Notes: a model not told the origin generated them from the letters alone. Counted from the stretch's first letter, positions 19,191 through 28,355 are shown. The stretch is DNA of 53,349 nt from Clostridiales bacterium (GCA_012523075.1 JAAYJF010000175.1:1-53349), one strand, 5' to 3'. Program-made: numbers and translations.

Positions 19191-19736
19191 TTACTGAATA
19201 TCATACCTTCCTTTTACCATAAATATGCAGTCCGTTTCCGCCTTTACGCCCCTACCGTCGGTGCGCGGTACAAGCAACAGGTGGTTATCGGGTATTATCT
19301 GTCCCTGACCGATGTCCCTGCCCCCGGTGAGGTCCGCCAGCCCGCCCAGCTGGCTCTGTACAGCGGTGGCCCTGCCCCCCCTCAGAACAATCTCGGTTCC
19401 CGCGTATCCCGTTAGGGACTTCCCGGCCGGCACATTTACCACCTCAAGGGCTGCCGCTGCCGTTCCCCCCGGCTGGGTGCCGTCCGAACCGCCCTGCAGG
19501 CCGGAAATCTTGTCACCCATCTGCTGCATGAGGGAATGGAGTTCCTGGAACTTTTGTTCGAAATAGAATTTTAATTGTTCATTGCGCTGCTCCACGTAGC
19601 TCTGGGTTACCAGCGGGTCCTGCTGCGAGCCCGGTGGGAAATCGCTCGCCCGTACCAACTGGCCCGCTACCAGTATCACCATCAAAACTACAATCGCATA
19701 TAAATACAACCTACTCTGCCTTATCCTTTGTAGCAT
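19191..19736 (-). CDS. Membrane-anchored protein with coiled-coil segment, function unknown
   Basis: 181 aa; N-terminal TM LYLYAIVVLMVILVAGQLV, helical region, then a small soluble domain (KSLTGYAGTEIVLRGGRATA...DNHLLLVPRTDGRG). Confidence 0.7.
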   Translation of the reverse strand: MLQRIRQSRLYLYAIVVLMVILVAGQLVRASDFPPGSQQDPLVTQSYVEQRNEQLKFYFEQKFQELHSLMQQMGDKISGLQGGSDGTQPGGTAAAALEVVNVPAGKSLTGYAGTEIVLRGGRATAVQSQLGGLADLTGGRDIGQGQIIPDNHLLLVPRTDGRGVKAETDCIFMVKGRYDIQ

Positions 19737-19865
19737 AGTATCCCTCCTTTAACTTAAGAAGTGGGAGGTAAGAGGTGTGAAATGAGAAATTGGGCAATGC
19801 CCTAGGGCAAAACCAAGACCCCACGTCCCATGTCATACTCCCCATATCACGCTTCGCCCATCCCA

Positions 19866-20120
19866 AATATATATAACGTGATAAAGATTTTACATCTTCT
19901 AGCGTGTCACCCTGAGCGGCCTTTAGTCATCCTGGGCGGCCTTTAGTCATCCTGAGCGAAGCGAAGGACCTTACGCAGCGAAGGACCTTGCGATAGCGAA
20001 AGATCTTATGCCTGATTGCAATAAGATTCTTCGGACTTCGTCCTCAGAACGACGGAGTCGGATTCTTCGGGCTTTGCCCCCAGAATGACAAGTAATACAA
20101 TATTATTACACTTAATATAG
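19866..20120 (-). repeat. Dispersed intergenic repeat, copy B (inverted relative to copy A)
   Basis: Reverse complement contains gaatccgactccgtcgttctgaggacgaagtccgaagaatcttattgcaatcaggcataagat...; ends in atgtaaaatctttatcacgttatata as in copy A. Confidence 0.88.
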
Positions 20121-20525
20121 TACAAATAGTAGATTCTATAAAGCGGTAGGAAATCCTGTCTGGTAATGCAAAATATTTGCCCTTGCAATTATTTCCTAAA
20201 CCAGGTTGTCTAAACCTGCCTTTTTCTTGATATGGGTATTCAATATTGCTGCCGCCGCCCATATAACAGCCGACTCTAGGAAAAGCCTTCGGACAAATAC
20301 CTCCGCTGGAAGGGGTCGTTTAAGCCAGGGCCAAAAACACAGTATACCGCCAAAGGCCACAATTAAGTAATGTCCCCGGCCAATGCCGGAGACACATTCT
20401 TAAGTGGGAATTACAGTCATATTTGCAAATTGTCGAAACAGTACTAGTAGTGCTATCTGTTATACGGGTCATTAGGTGATGGTACTCAGTATGTACTCGC
20501 CGATATACCCCGGTATGCACAATCC

Positions 20526-20819
20526 TCACTTCATATACTTTATGATGGATGATATTACGCTTTCTATCTTTTCCTTTGCTTTGTCGTCCCTTATCTCCCC
20601 AAAAAGGCAATCCACCGAATGCTCCTCCAGTATCATAAGCCCGGTCTTTTCTATGGAAGACCGTACCGCCGCTATTTGGAGCAGTATCTCTTCGCAGGTC
20701 TTGCCCTCCTCAATCATCTTTTCTATGCCGGTAATATGTCCTTTAATGGTCTTCAACCGGTTCAGCACTTCCCCCCGGACAAAGCTTTTTTCCATGGTTT
20801 CCGGCCGCGATACACTCAT
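20526..20819 (-). CDS. CsoR/FrmR-family metal/formaldehyde-sensing repressor
   Basis: 97 aa from ATG 20819: VLNRLKTIKGHITGIEKMIEEGKTCEEILLQIAAVRSSIEKTGLMILEEHSVDCL; upstream ORF extension runs into repeat copy C. Confidence 0.9.
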   Translation of the reverse strand: MSVSRPETMEKSFVRGEVLNRLKTIKGHITGIEKMIEEGKTCEEILLQIAAVRSSIEKTGLMILEEHSVDCLFGEIRDDKAKEKIESVISSIIKYMK

Positions 20820-20865
20820 ACCGCAGGCCCGCCTCCTTTTATAATTATTTCGACTGTATACAACA

Positions 20866-21019
20866 TCTGTCATTCTGAGGACGAAGTCCGAAGAATCCGA
20901 CTTTGCCGTTCTGAACGCAGTGAAGAATCTTTTGAAGATAGACATAAGATCCTTCGCTTTGCTCAGGATGACAAAGAGAACGCTCAGAATGACACCAGTT
21001 TTAAATGCTTTATATATGC
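20866..21019 (+). repeat. Dispersed intergenic repeat, copy C
   Basis: tgtcattctgaggacgaagtccgaagaatccgactttgccgttctgaacgcagtgaagaatctt...gatccttcgctttgctcaggatgaca. Confidence 0.85.
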
Positions 21020-21046
21020 ATCGGGTCCATCATGTTCCACTTGTAC

Positions 21047-21085
21047 AAAAAAACAAAAGCCCAGGTCAAAACCTGCAGCTTGGCC
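21047..21085 (-). terminator. Putative terminator after endoA
   Basis: Minus strand GCAGGTtttgACCTGGGCTTTTGTTTTTTT. Confidence 0.55.
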
Positions 21086-21086
21086 G

Positions 21087-21437
21087 CTAAAAGTCTATAA
21101 GCCCAAAGCTGATTTTGATGGCCTCATCAACCTTGCCCATCATATCCTCGTCAAAGTGTCCAATCTTTTCCCGGAACCTCTTTTTATCTATGGTTCTCAC
21201 CTGCTCAAGCAGCACCACTGAATCCTTGTTAAGACCATAATCGGCGGCGTTTATCTCCACATGTGTCGGAAGCTTTGCCTTGTTTATCTGGGATGTAATA
21301 GCAGATACTATTGTGGTAGGACTGTATTTGTTGCCGACATCGTTCTGAACCACCAGCACCGGTCGGACACCGCCCTGTTCGGAACCAACCACGGGACTTA
21401 GGTCAGCATAATAAATGTCTCCCCTTTTTATCTGCAC
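21087..21437 (-). CDS. ndoA: Type II toxin EndoA/MazF (PemK family) endoribonuclease
   Basis: [64 protein letters not shown] at 21437 with GGAGG upstream. Confidence 0.95.
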   Translation of the reverse strand: MQIKRGDIYYADLSPVVGSEQGGVRPVLVVQNDVGNKYSPTTIVSAITSQINKAKLPTHVEINAADYGLNKDSVVLLEQVRTIDKKRFREKIGHFDEDMMGKVDEAIKISFGLIDF

Positions 21438-21438
21438 A

Positions 21439-21714
21439 TTATTCACCCTCCGCATGCCTGCTCTCGTAGCTGCCAAAGGAAAGGGCGTCCTCGGTCATAT
21501 TCTGCTCAGCCAGTGCAAGGTTTAAAGCTGCCATCTCCATATAGCCCCTTTTTAGCTGCTCCCTTATTTCCATCTTTTGCCTCTCTCTAATGTACAGCTT
21601 CATTGCTTCCCTTATAAACTCGCTCCTGTTTTTCTTTTCAAGGTTGACTATATAATCCACCTCTTTTAGAAGGCTGTCGGGAAGGCTGACTATTATCCTT
21701 TTAGATTCCGCCAC
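21439..21714 (-). CDS. ndoAI: Ribbon-helix-helix antitoxin EndoAI
   Basis: [49 protein letters not shown] start 21714 with AGGAGGT RBS; directly upstream of ndoA. Confidence 0.93.
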   Translation of the reverse strand: MAESKRIIVSLPDSLLKEVDYIVNLEKKNRSEFIREAMKLYIRERQKMEIREQLKRGYMEMAALNLALAEQNMTEDALSFGSYESRHAEGE

Positions 21715-21855
21715 ACTAGCACCTCCTAGATAATGGGCGTCCACAGGCCGGCACGCCATGGCCGAAACAGGTAGGGCAATAATATTAAGCAAAATATATA
21801 CACCATTATATACTATTCAATACAAGTGTGTCAATATAACCACTTTTTTATGCAT

Positions 21856-23025
21856 TTACCTGCCTACGCCAAGTTTTATTTTTTGAATTTTCCCGTCCTT
21901 TATATATACTCTAGGTATTCTTTTGCCAATCATACATACTATTTCATAGTTGATGGTTCCAAGAATGCCGCCCAGTTCTTCGGCGGTAATACTTTGTTCT
22001 CCCTGCTGCCCCATAAGGACCGCCTCGTCGCCCACCTTAACGCCTTTAATTGCTGTAACGTCTATCATACACTGGTCCATACATATATTGCCGGCCAATG
22101 GGGCCCGGGTCCCATTCACAAGTACGCTAGCCTTCCCGCTCAAAAGACGCGTATACCCATCGGCATACCCAAGGGGAAGGGTGGCAATAACGCTTTCCGC
22201 AGTTGAAGTATACTTCCTGCCGTATCCCACGCTGGTGCCAGCCGGAACCGTCTTTACATGGGATATCGCCGCCTTCAATGATGCTAGCGGTTTAAGAGGA
22301 ACTTTTTCTTTATCCACTTCGTCAGAAGGATAAAGACCATATAGGATTATCCCTGGCCGGACCATATCAAGGTGCATATCCGGCAGGTCAATGCTTGCGG
22401 CACTGTTCCCTGCATGACAAAGCGGAATATCAATACCCCTTGCCTTAAGGGTATCAATAAACCGGATAAACTTGTTATACTGATCCCTGGTGTAGGTCTT
22501 GTCTCTCTCATCGGCAACCGAAAAATGCGTAAATATCCCTTCTACAATTATTCCTTTTAGTTTATGTATATTCGATACAATGCCTATGGAATCCTCCCCC
22601 GGAAGCATGCCAATTCGTCCCATTCCAGTGTCCAGTTTAAGGTGAACCTTAACGCTGTTTCCTTTTTTGGAAACCAGTTCCGAAAGCCTGAAGGCATCCT
22701 CATAGTTATACAACGTTGGAGTTATTCCATATTCCAGTACCCCATAGAACAACTCCGGAGGAGTATACCCCAATATAAGTATCGGAACATCGATACCGGC
22801 CTGTCTCAGTTCTATGGCCTCGTCCAGCACCGCGACCCCAAGCCGCTGTATTCCTTCCTCAATCAGGACATGGGACACCTCCAGGGCACCGTGGCCGTAC
22901 CCGTCCGCCTTAACTATGCCCATCAACGACGCAGAGGGTCTTACGTTTTTCCTTATCTGCCTAATATTGTGTGCAAGGTTGTCCAGGTTCACTTCCATCC
23001 AAACAGGTCTTATCCCGTTTATCAT
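21856..23025 (-). CDS. alr: Alanine racemase
   Basis: 389 aa; RPVWMEVNLDNLAHNIRQIRK, MGIVKADGYGHGA (PLP Lys), VRPGIILYGLYP, GNICMDQCMIDVT. Confidence 0.97.
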   Translation of the reverse strand: MINGIRPVWMEVNLDNLAHNIRQIRKNVRPSASLMGIVKADGYGHGALEVSHVLIEEGIQRLGVAVLDEAIELRQAGIDVPILILGYTPPELFYGVLEYGITPTLYNYEDAFRLSELVSKKGNSVKVHLKLDTGMGRIGMLPGEDSIGIVSNIHKLKGIIVEGIFTHFSVADERDKTYTRDQYNKFIRFIDTLKARGIDIPLCHAGNSAASIDLPDMHLDMVRPGIILYGLYPSDEVDKEKVPLKPLASLKAAISHVKTVPAGTSVGYGRKYTSTAESVIATLPLGYADGYTRLLSGKASVLVNGTRAPLAGNICMDQCMIDVTAIKGVKVGDEAVLMGQQGEQSITAEELGGILGTINYEIVCMIGKRIPRVYIKDGKIQKIKLGVGR

Positions 23026-23042
23026 TTGTTTTTCCTCCCCGA

Positions 23043-24071
23043 CTATTTAATACTTCTTGCTATCTCGGTAAGGGCTCTTCTGGCTAAACTGCTCACAAGT
23101 TCGACTCTAATATTGCCCTCGGTCCATGAAATCTTTCTGGTATGCTGTCTTTCCGAATAAAAGGCCGGCCTATCGTCCAGGTATATTAATTCACCGCTTG
23201 TCAGCCATTCTCCTCCCCTCTTGTCCGCCGTTTTTTGCAAAAGCGTGAGGCTTTCCCCATCACCGCTGTACGTCTCCACAAAGATTCTTCGGCCGTCACT
23301 TTCCACTACCTGGATTATACCCCTGGTGAATCCCTCGGGTACGCTGCTTAGTTCCAGCGGCGGAAAGTCCAAGTGCTCCCTGGCCTCTTCAAGGGAGCTA
23401 AAGAACATACCGGAGGCATCCCAACCCTCATAAAGCATGCTCATTCCAATTTTATCACTGTCAAAAAAATCACTGTCCAGCTCCGGATTAAACTGAAAGT
23501 CCAAAAACTCTACCCTGGTGGTTACGGTACCGTTAATATCATACATCTCCAGCACAAGGGGCCGCAGGCTCTTTCTGTCCACAACCAGCCTCTGCGCCGA
23601 CCGATATTTACTGCCCCCCGGCACAGGCAGCCCAATGATCATAACCGTAGCACCGTTCCATTCTTCAAAGCTGTAATGGATACTTTCGGTCTCCAGCATA
23701 TCCCTTAGGAAAAAGCCCAGAAACAGGTTCTGGTCCTCCGGGGGCTCAAGGTCCTCCAGAAGTAACACCTGGTCTATATAGGGGTAATATACCCAAAGCC
23801 GACTACCGTCATATACTGTGGTCTTGCCCTGCATGGACTGGGGCTCCAACACCTCAAGACGATACCTGTCTGGCATACAGAACCATTGCTTGGTTCTGAA
23901 CTGACCCGGTTCCTTGTTGCCTTTTACATAAATCTGTGCAGTACAGCTGTAGGTTTCAAGCCCTGTAAGTTTTTGGTGAATGGCTTTGTACGTTTTTTCT
24001 TCCGAATTGGGACTGCAGCCCTTGCCGGCCAGTACAAGTATAAGTAACAGCACCCAAACTCTCCAATTCAT
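23043..24071 (-). CDS. LolA-like lipoprotein (YdcC/GerS-like)
   Basis: N-terminal lipobox-like LVLAGKGC; LolA-type fold pattern (QFRTKQWFCMPDRYRLEVLEP...TTVYDGSRLWVYYPYIDQVLLLE); located between nnr and alr. Confidence 0.82.
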   Translation of the reverse strand: MNWRVWVLLLILVLAGKGCSPNSEEKTYKAIHQKLTGLETYSCTAQIYVKGNKEPGQFRTKQWFCMPDRYRLEVLEPQSMQGKTTVYDGSRLWVYYPYIDQVLLLEDLEPPEDQNLFLGFFLRDMLETESIHYSFEEWNGATVMIIGLPVPGGSKYRSAQRLVVDRKSLRPLVLEMYDINGTVTTRVEFLDFQFNPELDSDFFDSDKIGMSMLYEGWDASGMFFSSLEEAREHLDFPPLELSSVPEGFTRGIIQVVESDGRRIFVETYSGDGESLTLLQKTADKRGGEWLTSGELIYLDDRPAFYSERQHTRKISWTEGNIRVELVSSLARRALTEIARSIK

Positions 24072-24147
24072 TAATGTACCCTACCTCCAAACCAATAGCC
24101 TGCATACGCCGGGAATACACCGGGCTCCGTCGCTACCCCGGCAAACC

Positions 24148-25707
24148 TCAGCCCTCCTTGACGGATTTAATGGCTATGGGTATACAGTCCGCCAAACCGG
24201 TTGCCGTCAGGCCGTATACGCCCTTTTCCTCCGCCAAAAGGTCCCCTGCCCTTCCGTGAATGTACACAGCTGCGCAGGCGGCTTTGACCGGGTCAAGGCC
24301 CTGGGCCGCAAAGGATGCAATAATCCCCGCCAGCACATCCCCCGAGCCCCCCGAAGCCATACCGGGATTCCCGCTGGTATTAATATATATATTCCCGACC
24401 GGGTGGGCTATTACACTGTTTGCACCTTTTAGCACGGTAACGGTTCCCCATTTTTCCGCAAAGGCCCTGGCGGCACCAATCCTGTTGTGCTGGATTTCGT
24501 CAATCCCCATACCGGTAAGCCTTGCCATCTCACCGGGGTGGGGAGTTAACACCACCGGCCCCGCCGCCCTTTTCAAAAGCCCCATGTCAAGGGCCAGGCA
24601 GTTAAGGGCGTCGGCATCCAGCACCAGCGGCACCCGGGCATTGGCAAGCACAAACTCCGTAAGTCTTACCCTGTCGTCGTCAACGCCCATCCCCGGTCCC
24701 AGGACGATTGCGTCCGCCCAGTCCAAAACCTTCTTAAGCCTACCTTCCGTTTCCCCGTCAAGTTTAAGCTGTGTTCCTTCCCCCAGAGGCACCGACATGG
24801 CTTCTATTACCCGGTTTTCCAAAACGTAATTCAAAGCCCCCGGCAGTGCCGCCCTTACAAGCCCCGCCCCCGACTTGATACATCCAAGGGAGGACAGCAC
24901 CACCGCGCCGGTCATTCCCTCCGACCCGCCTATAACCGCCGCCCTACCGTAGCTGCCCTTATGGGCATCCGGCCTCCTATCGGGAATTATGCCGGATACG
25001 TACTCCCCGGTCAGTAGCGTCATATCCGGCCCGGATTCCGGCGCTATGCACCGGGGTATGGATATGTCGGCCACCACAAGGCGGCCCGCGCATCCCGCCC
25101 CGGGGTACTGAAAAAACCCCGCCTTGGGGAAGCCGAAGGTAACGGTTATTGATGCCCGTATGCATTCACCGCATATCCGGCCGGTCTCACCGTCCATTCC
25201 CGAAGGTATATCCATCGATACAACGGTGCATCCGCTTTGGTTTACCGCCCTTATTACCTCAAGGGGCAGCCCTTCCACCTCTCCCCTAAACCCGGTACCA
25301 AATATACCGTCCACCACTACATGCCCCCACTTAAGGGCCTGGCCCAGCGATGCCAGGTCCTCCGCTGATGCCAGCGTTTCAATCGGTATTCCCATTCTTG
25401 TCAGTATGCCCGCGTTTATCCCGGCGTCCCCTTTCAAGTCCTCCGGCTTGCCTAGCAGGAACATTCTTATCGGCACATTGTTATTAAACAGGTGCCGGGC
25501 AGCCACCATCACATCGCCGCCGTTGTTACCCTTACCCGCAAGCATCACCACTCCCTTATCCCAGCCCACGGCTAGCTTTATTACCTCCTCCGCCACCCTT
25601 CTCCCCGCGTTTTCCATCAGCACAATTCCAGGGATGCCGTACTTTTCCATCGCAGCCCTGTCAATACATCTCATCTGTTCCGGTGTTACAATCCTCATGC
25701 CCGTCAC
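24148..25707 (-). CDS. nnr: Bifunctional NAD(P)H-hydrate epimerase/dehydratase
   Basis: 519 aa; MENAGRRVAEE...LAGKGNNGGDVMVAARHL (YjeF_N) and TPHPGEMARLTG...GNPGMASGGSGDVLAGIIA (carbohydrate kinase-like). Confidence 0.95.
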   Translation of the reverse strand: MTGMRIVTPEQMRCIDRAAMEKYGIPGIVLMENAGRRVAEEVIKLAVGWDKGVVMLAGKGNNGGDVMVAARHLFNNNVPIRMFLLGKPEDLKGDAGINAGILTRMGIPIETLASAEDLASLGQALKWGHVVVDGIFGTGFRGEVEGLPLEVIRAVNQSGCTVVSMDIPSGMDGETGRICGECIRASITVTFGFPKAGFFQYPGAGCAGRLVVADISIPRCIAPESGPDMTLLTGEYVSGIIPDRRPDAHKGSYGRAAVIGGSEGMTGAVVLSSLGCIKSGAGLVRAALPGALNYVLENRVIEAMSVPLGEGTQLKLDGETEGRLKKVLDWADAIVLGPGMGVDDDRVRLTEFVLANARVPLVLDADALNCLALDMGLLKRAAGPVVLTPHPGEMARLTGMGIDEIQHNRIGAARAFAEKWGTVTVLKGANSVIAHPVGNIYINTSGNPGMASGGSGDVLAGIIASFAAQGLDPVKAACAAVYIHGRAGDLLAEEKGVYGLTATGLADCIPIAIKSVKEG

Positions 25708-26077
25708 CTCCTATGGCCACCGCCTGGGCGGCTGCATAATCCCTGCTATGGGATATCGAAACAAATATCCTACCTATACCCAAACCCTCGCACAGGTCCT
25801 TGGCGGCACCCCGGACCTTAACCTCCGGTTTGCCCCGGCTGTTCCTTATAACAACCACATCCCTCCAACCGAAGGACCCAAACCCGGCACCCATTGCCTT
25901 GACAACGGCCTCCTTCGCAGCAAAGCCTCCGGCTATAGAGGAAGCGTTCATACCCCGTTTCCGGTAATAGGCCGCCTCCTCAGGGGCAAAAAATCTGTCC
26001 ACAAAACCACTATGCCTTTCCACTGCCCGCCTAATCCTTTCTATTTCGATAATGTCAATGCCTATGCCTCTTATCAT
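25661..26077 (-). CDS. acpS: Holo-[acyl-carrier-protein] synthase
   Basis: MIRGIGIDIIEIERIRRAVERH...AGGFAAKEAVVKAMG...ISHSRDYAAAQAV; ATG 26077. Confidence 0.95.
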   Translation of the reverse strand: MIRGIGIDIIEIERIRRAVERHSGFVDRFFAPEEAAYYRKRGMNASSIAGGFAAKEAVVKAMGAGFGSFGWRDVVVIRNSRGKPEVKVRGAAKDLCEGLGIGRIFVSISHSRDYAAAQAVAIGGDGHEDCNTGTDEMY

Positions 26078-26367
26078 TCCTTCACCCCGTTTTCCAAACC
26101 TTTGTATATTATTTTCTATGATAAACATATAATTCCTGTAATAACGCCCACAAAAAAAGCATCCCCCCGGAAGCCGGGCCTTTATACCGGTGTGCCGGCA
26201 AACCATCGTCGGCCCGGTCCCCGTGTCGGTGCACAGGCATACCCTGCGCAAGAGCGACATATAAATATTTATCGGGACTGCTAAGCCAACCCCTGAGCCC
26301 CTTCCTGCTCATTAGTTAACATGGGGCCGGGTGCAAAGCATCGGATAACAAAAACGGGGTGATTATT

Positions 26368-26721
26368 GTGAACTTGGATATGGCGATACAAAAACTGCTA
26401 GAACAGATTGAGCAGCAGGCGAAAAACTGTAATTACACAAAGGTAACCGAGGTCCGTTTAAGGCTGGGGTGCTGGGAAAGCATAGAAACCCGGGACCTGG
26501 CAGAGGCCTTTGACAGGCTGAAGGGAAACGGCCTTCTGGAAAACGCCCGCCTCATTGTTGATAAAAATAAAACCCAGGCAAAATGCCGGCTCTGCGGTAA
26601 TATCTTTGAAGTTGTTTATCTTAAGAACCGGTGCAAAAAATGCGGCAGCAATTATATGGAATTCATAGGTGACCGCGGAGTAAGGCTGGAGGGAATAGAC
26701 GGCATCGAAAAGGGTACTTGA
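26368..26721 (+). CDS. HypA/HybF-like protein
   Basis: LEQIEQQAKNCNYTKVTEVRLRLGCWESIETRDLAEAFDRLKGNGLLENARLIVDKNKTQAKCRLCGNIFEV...CKKCGSNYMEFIGDRGVRLEGI; two CxxC pairs; GTG at 26368 likely. Confidence 0.8.
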   Translation: MNLDMAIQKLLEQIEQQAKNCNYTKVTEVRLRLGCWESIETRDLAEAFDRLKGNGLLENARLIVDKNKTQAKCRLCGNIFEVVYLKNRCKKCGSNYMEFIGDRGVRLEGIDGIEKGT

Positions 26722-26831
26722 TAGCCTTAACGGCGTTTTTTTGGACTATTTTTTATCGTATCGAATAATTACCAATTGAATGAGGGAAAATAATAGCGGC
26801 GTTAAGAACAATAGATGAAAGGGGAGTAATT

Positions 26832-27017
26832 ATGGCAAAACTCAATGAACTGGAGCTTCAAAACTTAAGGGAGCTAATATCGGCACACCAGACCGAAAGT
26901 GCCAAGCTAAGAACCTATGCCCAGCAGTGCAACGACCCGCAGATCAAGCAGATGATGGAACAGGGTGCCAATTCCGCTGACGGCACCACTCAAAAACTAA
27001 TTTCATTCTTAAGATAA
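26832..27017 (+). CDS. Small protein, possible spore coat-associated
   Basis: 61 aa MAKLNELELQNLRELISAHQTESAKLRTYAQQCNDPQIKQMMEQGANSADGTTQKLISFLR; GGGGAG RBS; paired with a CotF-like gene. Confidence 0.65.
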   Translation: MAKLNELELQNLRELISAHQTESAKLRTYAQQCNDPQIKQMMEQGANSADGTTQKLISFLR

Positions 27018-27029
27018 GGAGGAACGGTT

Positions 27030-27323
27030 ATGCAGGAAAAGGAAATGGTAAGCGATGTTCTAAGCTCGCTTAAATCTAGCCTGTCCAACTACGGCAGGGT
27101 TATCGGCGAATGCGAGGACCAGGAACTGAGACAGACGATCCAGCAGATACGAAACCAATGTGAACATTATCACTATCAGATGTTCAAGGTAGCTGAACAG
27201 AAAAATTACTACAAGCCGGCCCAAAAAGCAAGCGACCATCAGATTCAGCAGCTTAAGTCGGAGATTACCCAGGGTAATACCGGAAACACGGGCAACACCG
27301 GCGGTATATTCAGAAACATGTAG
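27030..27323 (+). CDS. CotF-like spore coat protein
   Basis: MVSDVLSSLKSSLSNYGRVIGECEDQELRQTIQQIRNQCEHYHYQMFKVAEQKNYYKPA; GGAGG RBS. Confidence 0.75.
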   Translation: MQEKEMVSDVLSSLKSSLSNYGRVIGECEDQELRQTIQQIRNQCEHYHYQMFKVAEQKNYYKPAQKASDHQIQQLKSEITQGNTGNTGNTGGIFRNM

Positions 27324-27331
27324 GCATGCCA

Positions 27332-27360
27332 ATAGCCCGCTAACAAAAGCGGGCTTTTAT
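27332..27360 (+). terminator. Rho-independent terminator after the CotF-like gene
   Basis: AGCCCGCTaacaaaAGCGGGCTTTTA. Confidence 0.75.
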
Positions 27361-27425
27361 CTTTGGAACCTCTATAATACTTTAAGGGGATACCTTTAAT
27401 TGGAATGACCCATGGTTTATTAAGC

Positions 27426-28355
27426 CTAGTTGTGTTTGCCGGACACCCCTTCCTTCTCCCGCCGGGAAACCTGGGATGCCTGCACCATTATCACACCCCC
27501 GAGTATTACCACCATTGAAATTATGGTATAGTAAGTGATGGGTTCGCCCAGGACCATGAAACCAAGAGAAACCGCCACAAGGGGGTTTATGTATGCGTAG
27601 GTCGCCGCCCTGGCCGATGGCCATTTTCTGAGTACGTATATATAACAGCTATAGGCCAGTATGGACCCGAACACTATTAAATATGCCATAGCCGCCATGC
27701 TTTTTAGCGTAAACCTTACCCTGGACGCCTCTCCCAGCAGCAGTCCCGCTGTGGTCAGCCCGATGCCTCCGGTCAGCATCTGGATGCCTATATGAGTGAC
27801 TATCGAGCCCGAGGCTTTGAACCTCCGGGAATACACCGACCCGGTTGCCCAGCAGAGGGCTGCCAGCACTACCAATATGCTACCCAACACGTCTATAGAC
27901 CCGGTGCCCGAAGCCGACATAACCAGTATGCCCACTCCGCCGAAGCCAATCAGCAGACCTGCCCAGCCCTTTAAATCCAGTACGTTTTCCCGGTAGATTA
28001 TCATCTCAATAAGTGCCATCATAAGGGGGCTGGAAGCCACTATAAGCGAAACCACTCCCGAATGTACCCACTGCTCTGCCCAGCTGATAAGCCCCATGCT
28101 GCCGCATAACAGGAAAAAACCCACCGTTGCCAGCCTTCTTATATCGATGCGGCTGTTAGGAAACTCAAGCCCCTTCAAACGTGCATACAGCAGCACCACA
28201 GAACCGGCCACCAGGTTCCTGATGCCGGAAAACAACTCCGGCGGGAAATCGCTAACCCCAATCCGTATACCAAGATAGGTCGAACCCCACACTATGCATA
28301 CCACTATATAGGCCGCAACCACCTTCATTTCTTCCCTGTCGGATAATAAACGCAA
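27426..28355 (-). CDS. EamA/DMT family transporter
   Basis: 309 aa, ~10 TM; AYIVVCIVWGSTYLGIRIGV...AATYAYINPLVAVSLGFMVLGEPIT. Confidence 0.93.
   Translation of the reverse strand: MRLLSDREEMKVVAAYIVVCIVWGSTYLGIRIGVSDFPPELFSGIRNLVAGSVVLLYARLKGLEFPNSRIDIRRLATVGFFLLCGSMGLISWAEQWVHSGVVSLIVASSPLMMALIEMIIYRENVLDLKGWAGLLIGFGGVGILVMSASGTGSIDVLGSILVVLAALCWATGSVYSRRFKASGSIVTHIGIQMLTGGIGLTTAGLLLGEASRVRFTLKSMAAMAYLIVFGSILAYSCYIYVLRKWPSARAATYAYINPLVAVSLGFMVLGEPITYYTIISMVVILGGVIMVQASQVSRREKEGVSGKHN

Noticed and set aside
19745-19790. AG-rich gaagtgggaggtaagaggtgtgaaatgagaaatt stretch
   Set aside because: Looks like simple degenerate purine repeats; could be a decayed repeat but no paired copy was clear enough
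20006-20262. Overlapping minus-strand ORFs (60 and 72 aa)
   Set aside because: Their C-termini are repeat copy B; no RBS or recognisable domain. The upstream part is mentioned only as a possible remnant
20820-20945. N-terminal extension of the CsoR ORF
   Set aside because: Reads through repeat copy C; the family N-terminus fits ATG 20819
20619-21221. 200-aa plus-strand ORF antisense to csoR and endoA
   Set aside because: Antisense to two well-supported genes and includes repeat copy C (ILRFAQDD)
26195-26235. Possible fluoride riboswitch (GACGATGG motif on the minus strand)
   Set aside because: Only a short motif match; the rest of the fluoride aptamer consensus is absent
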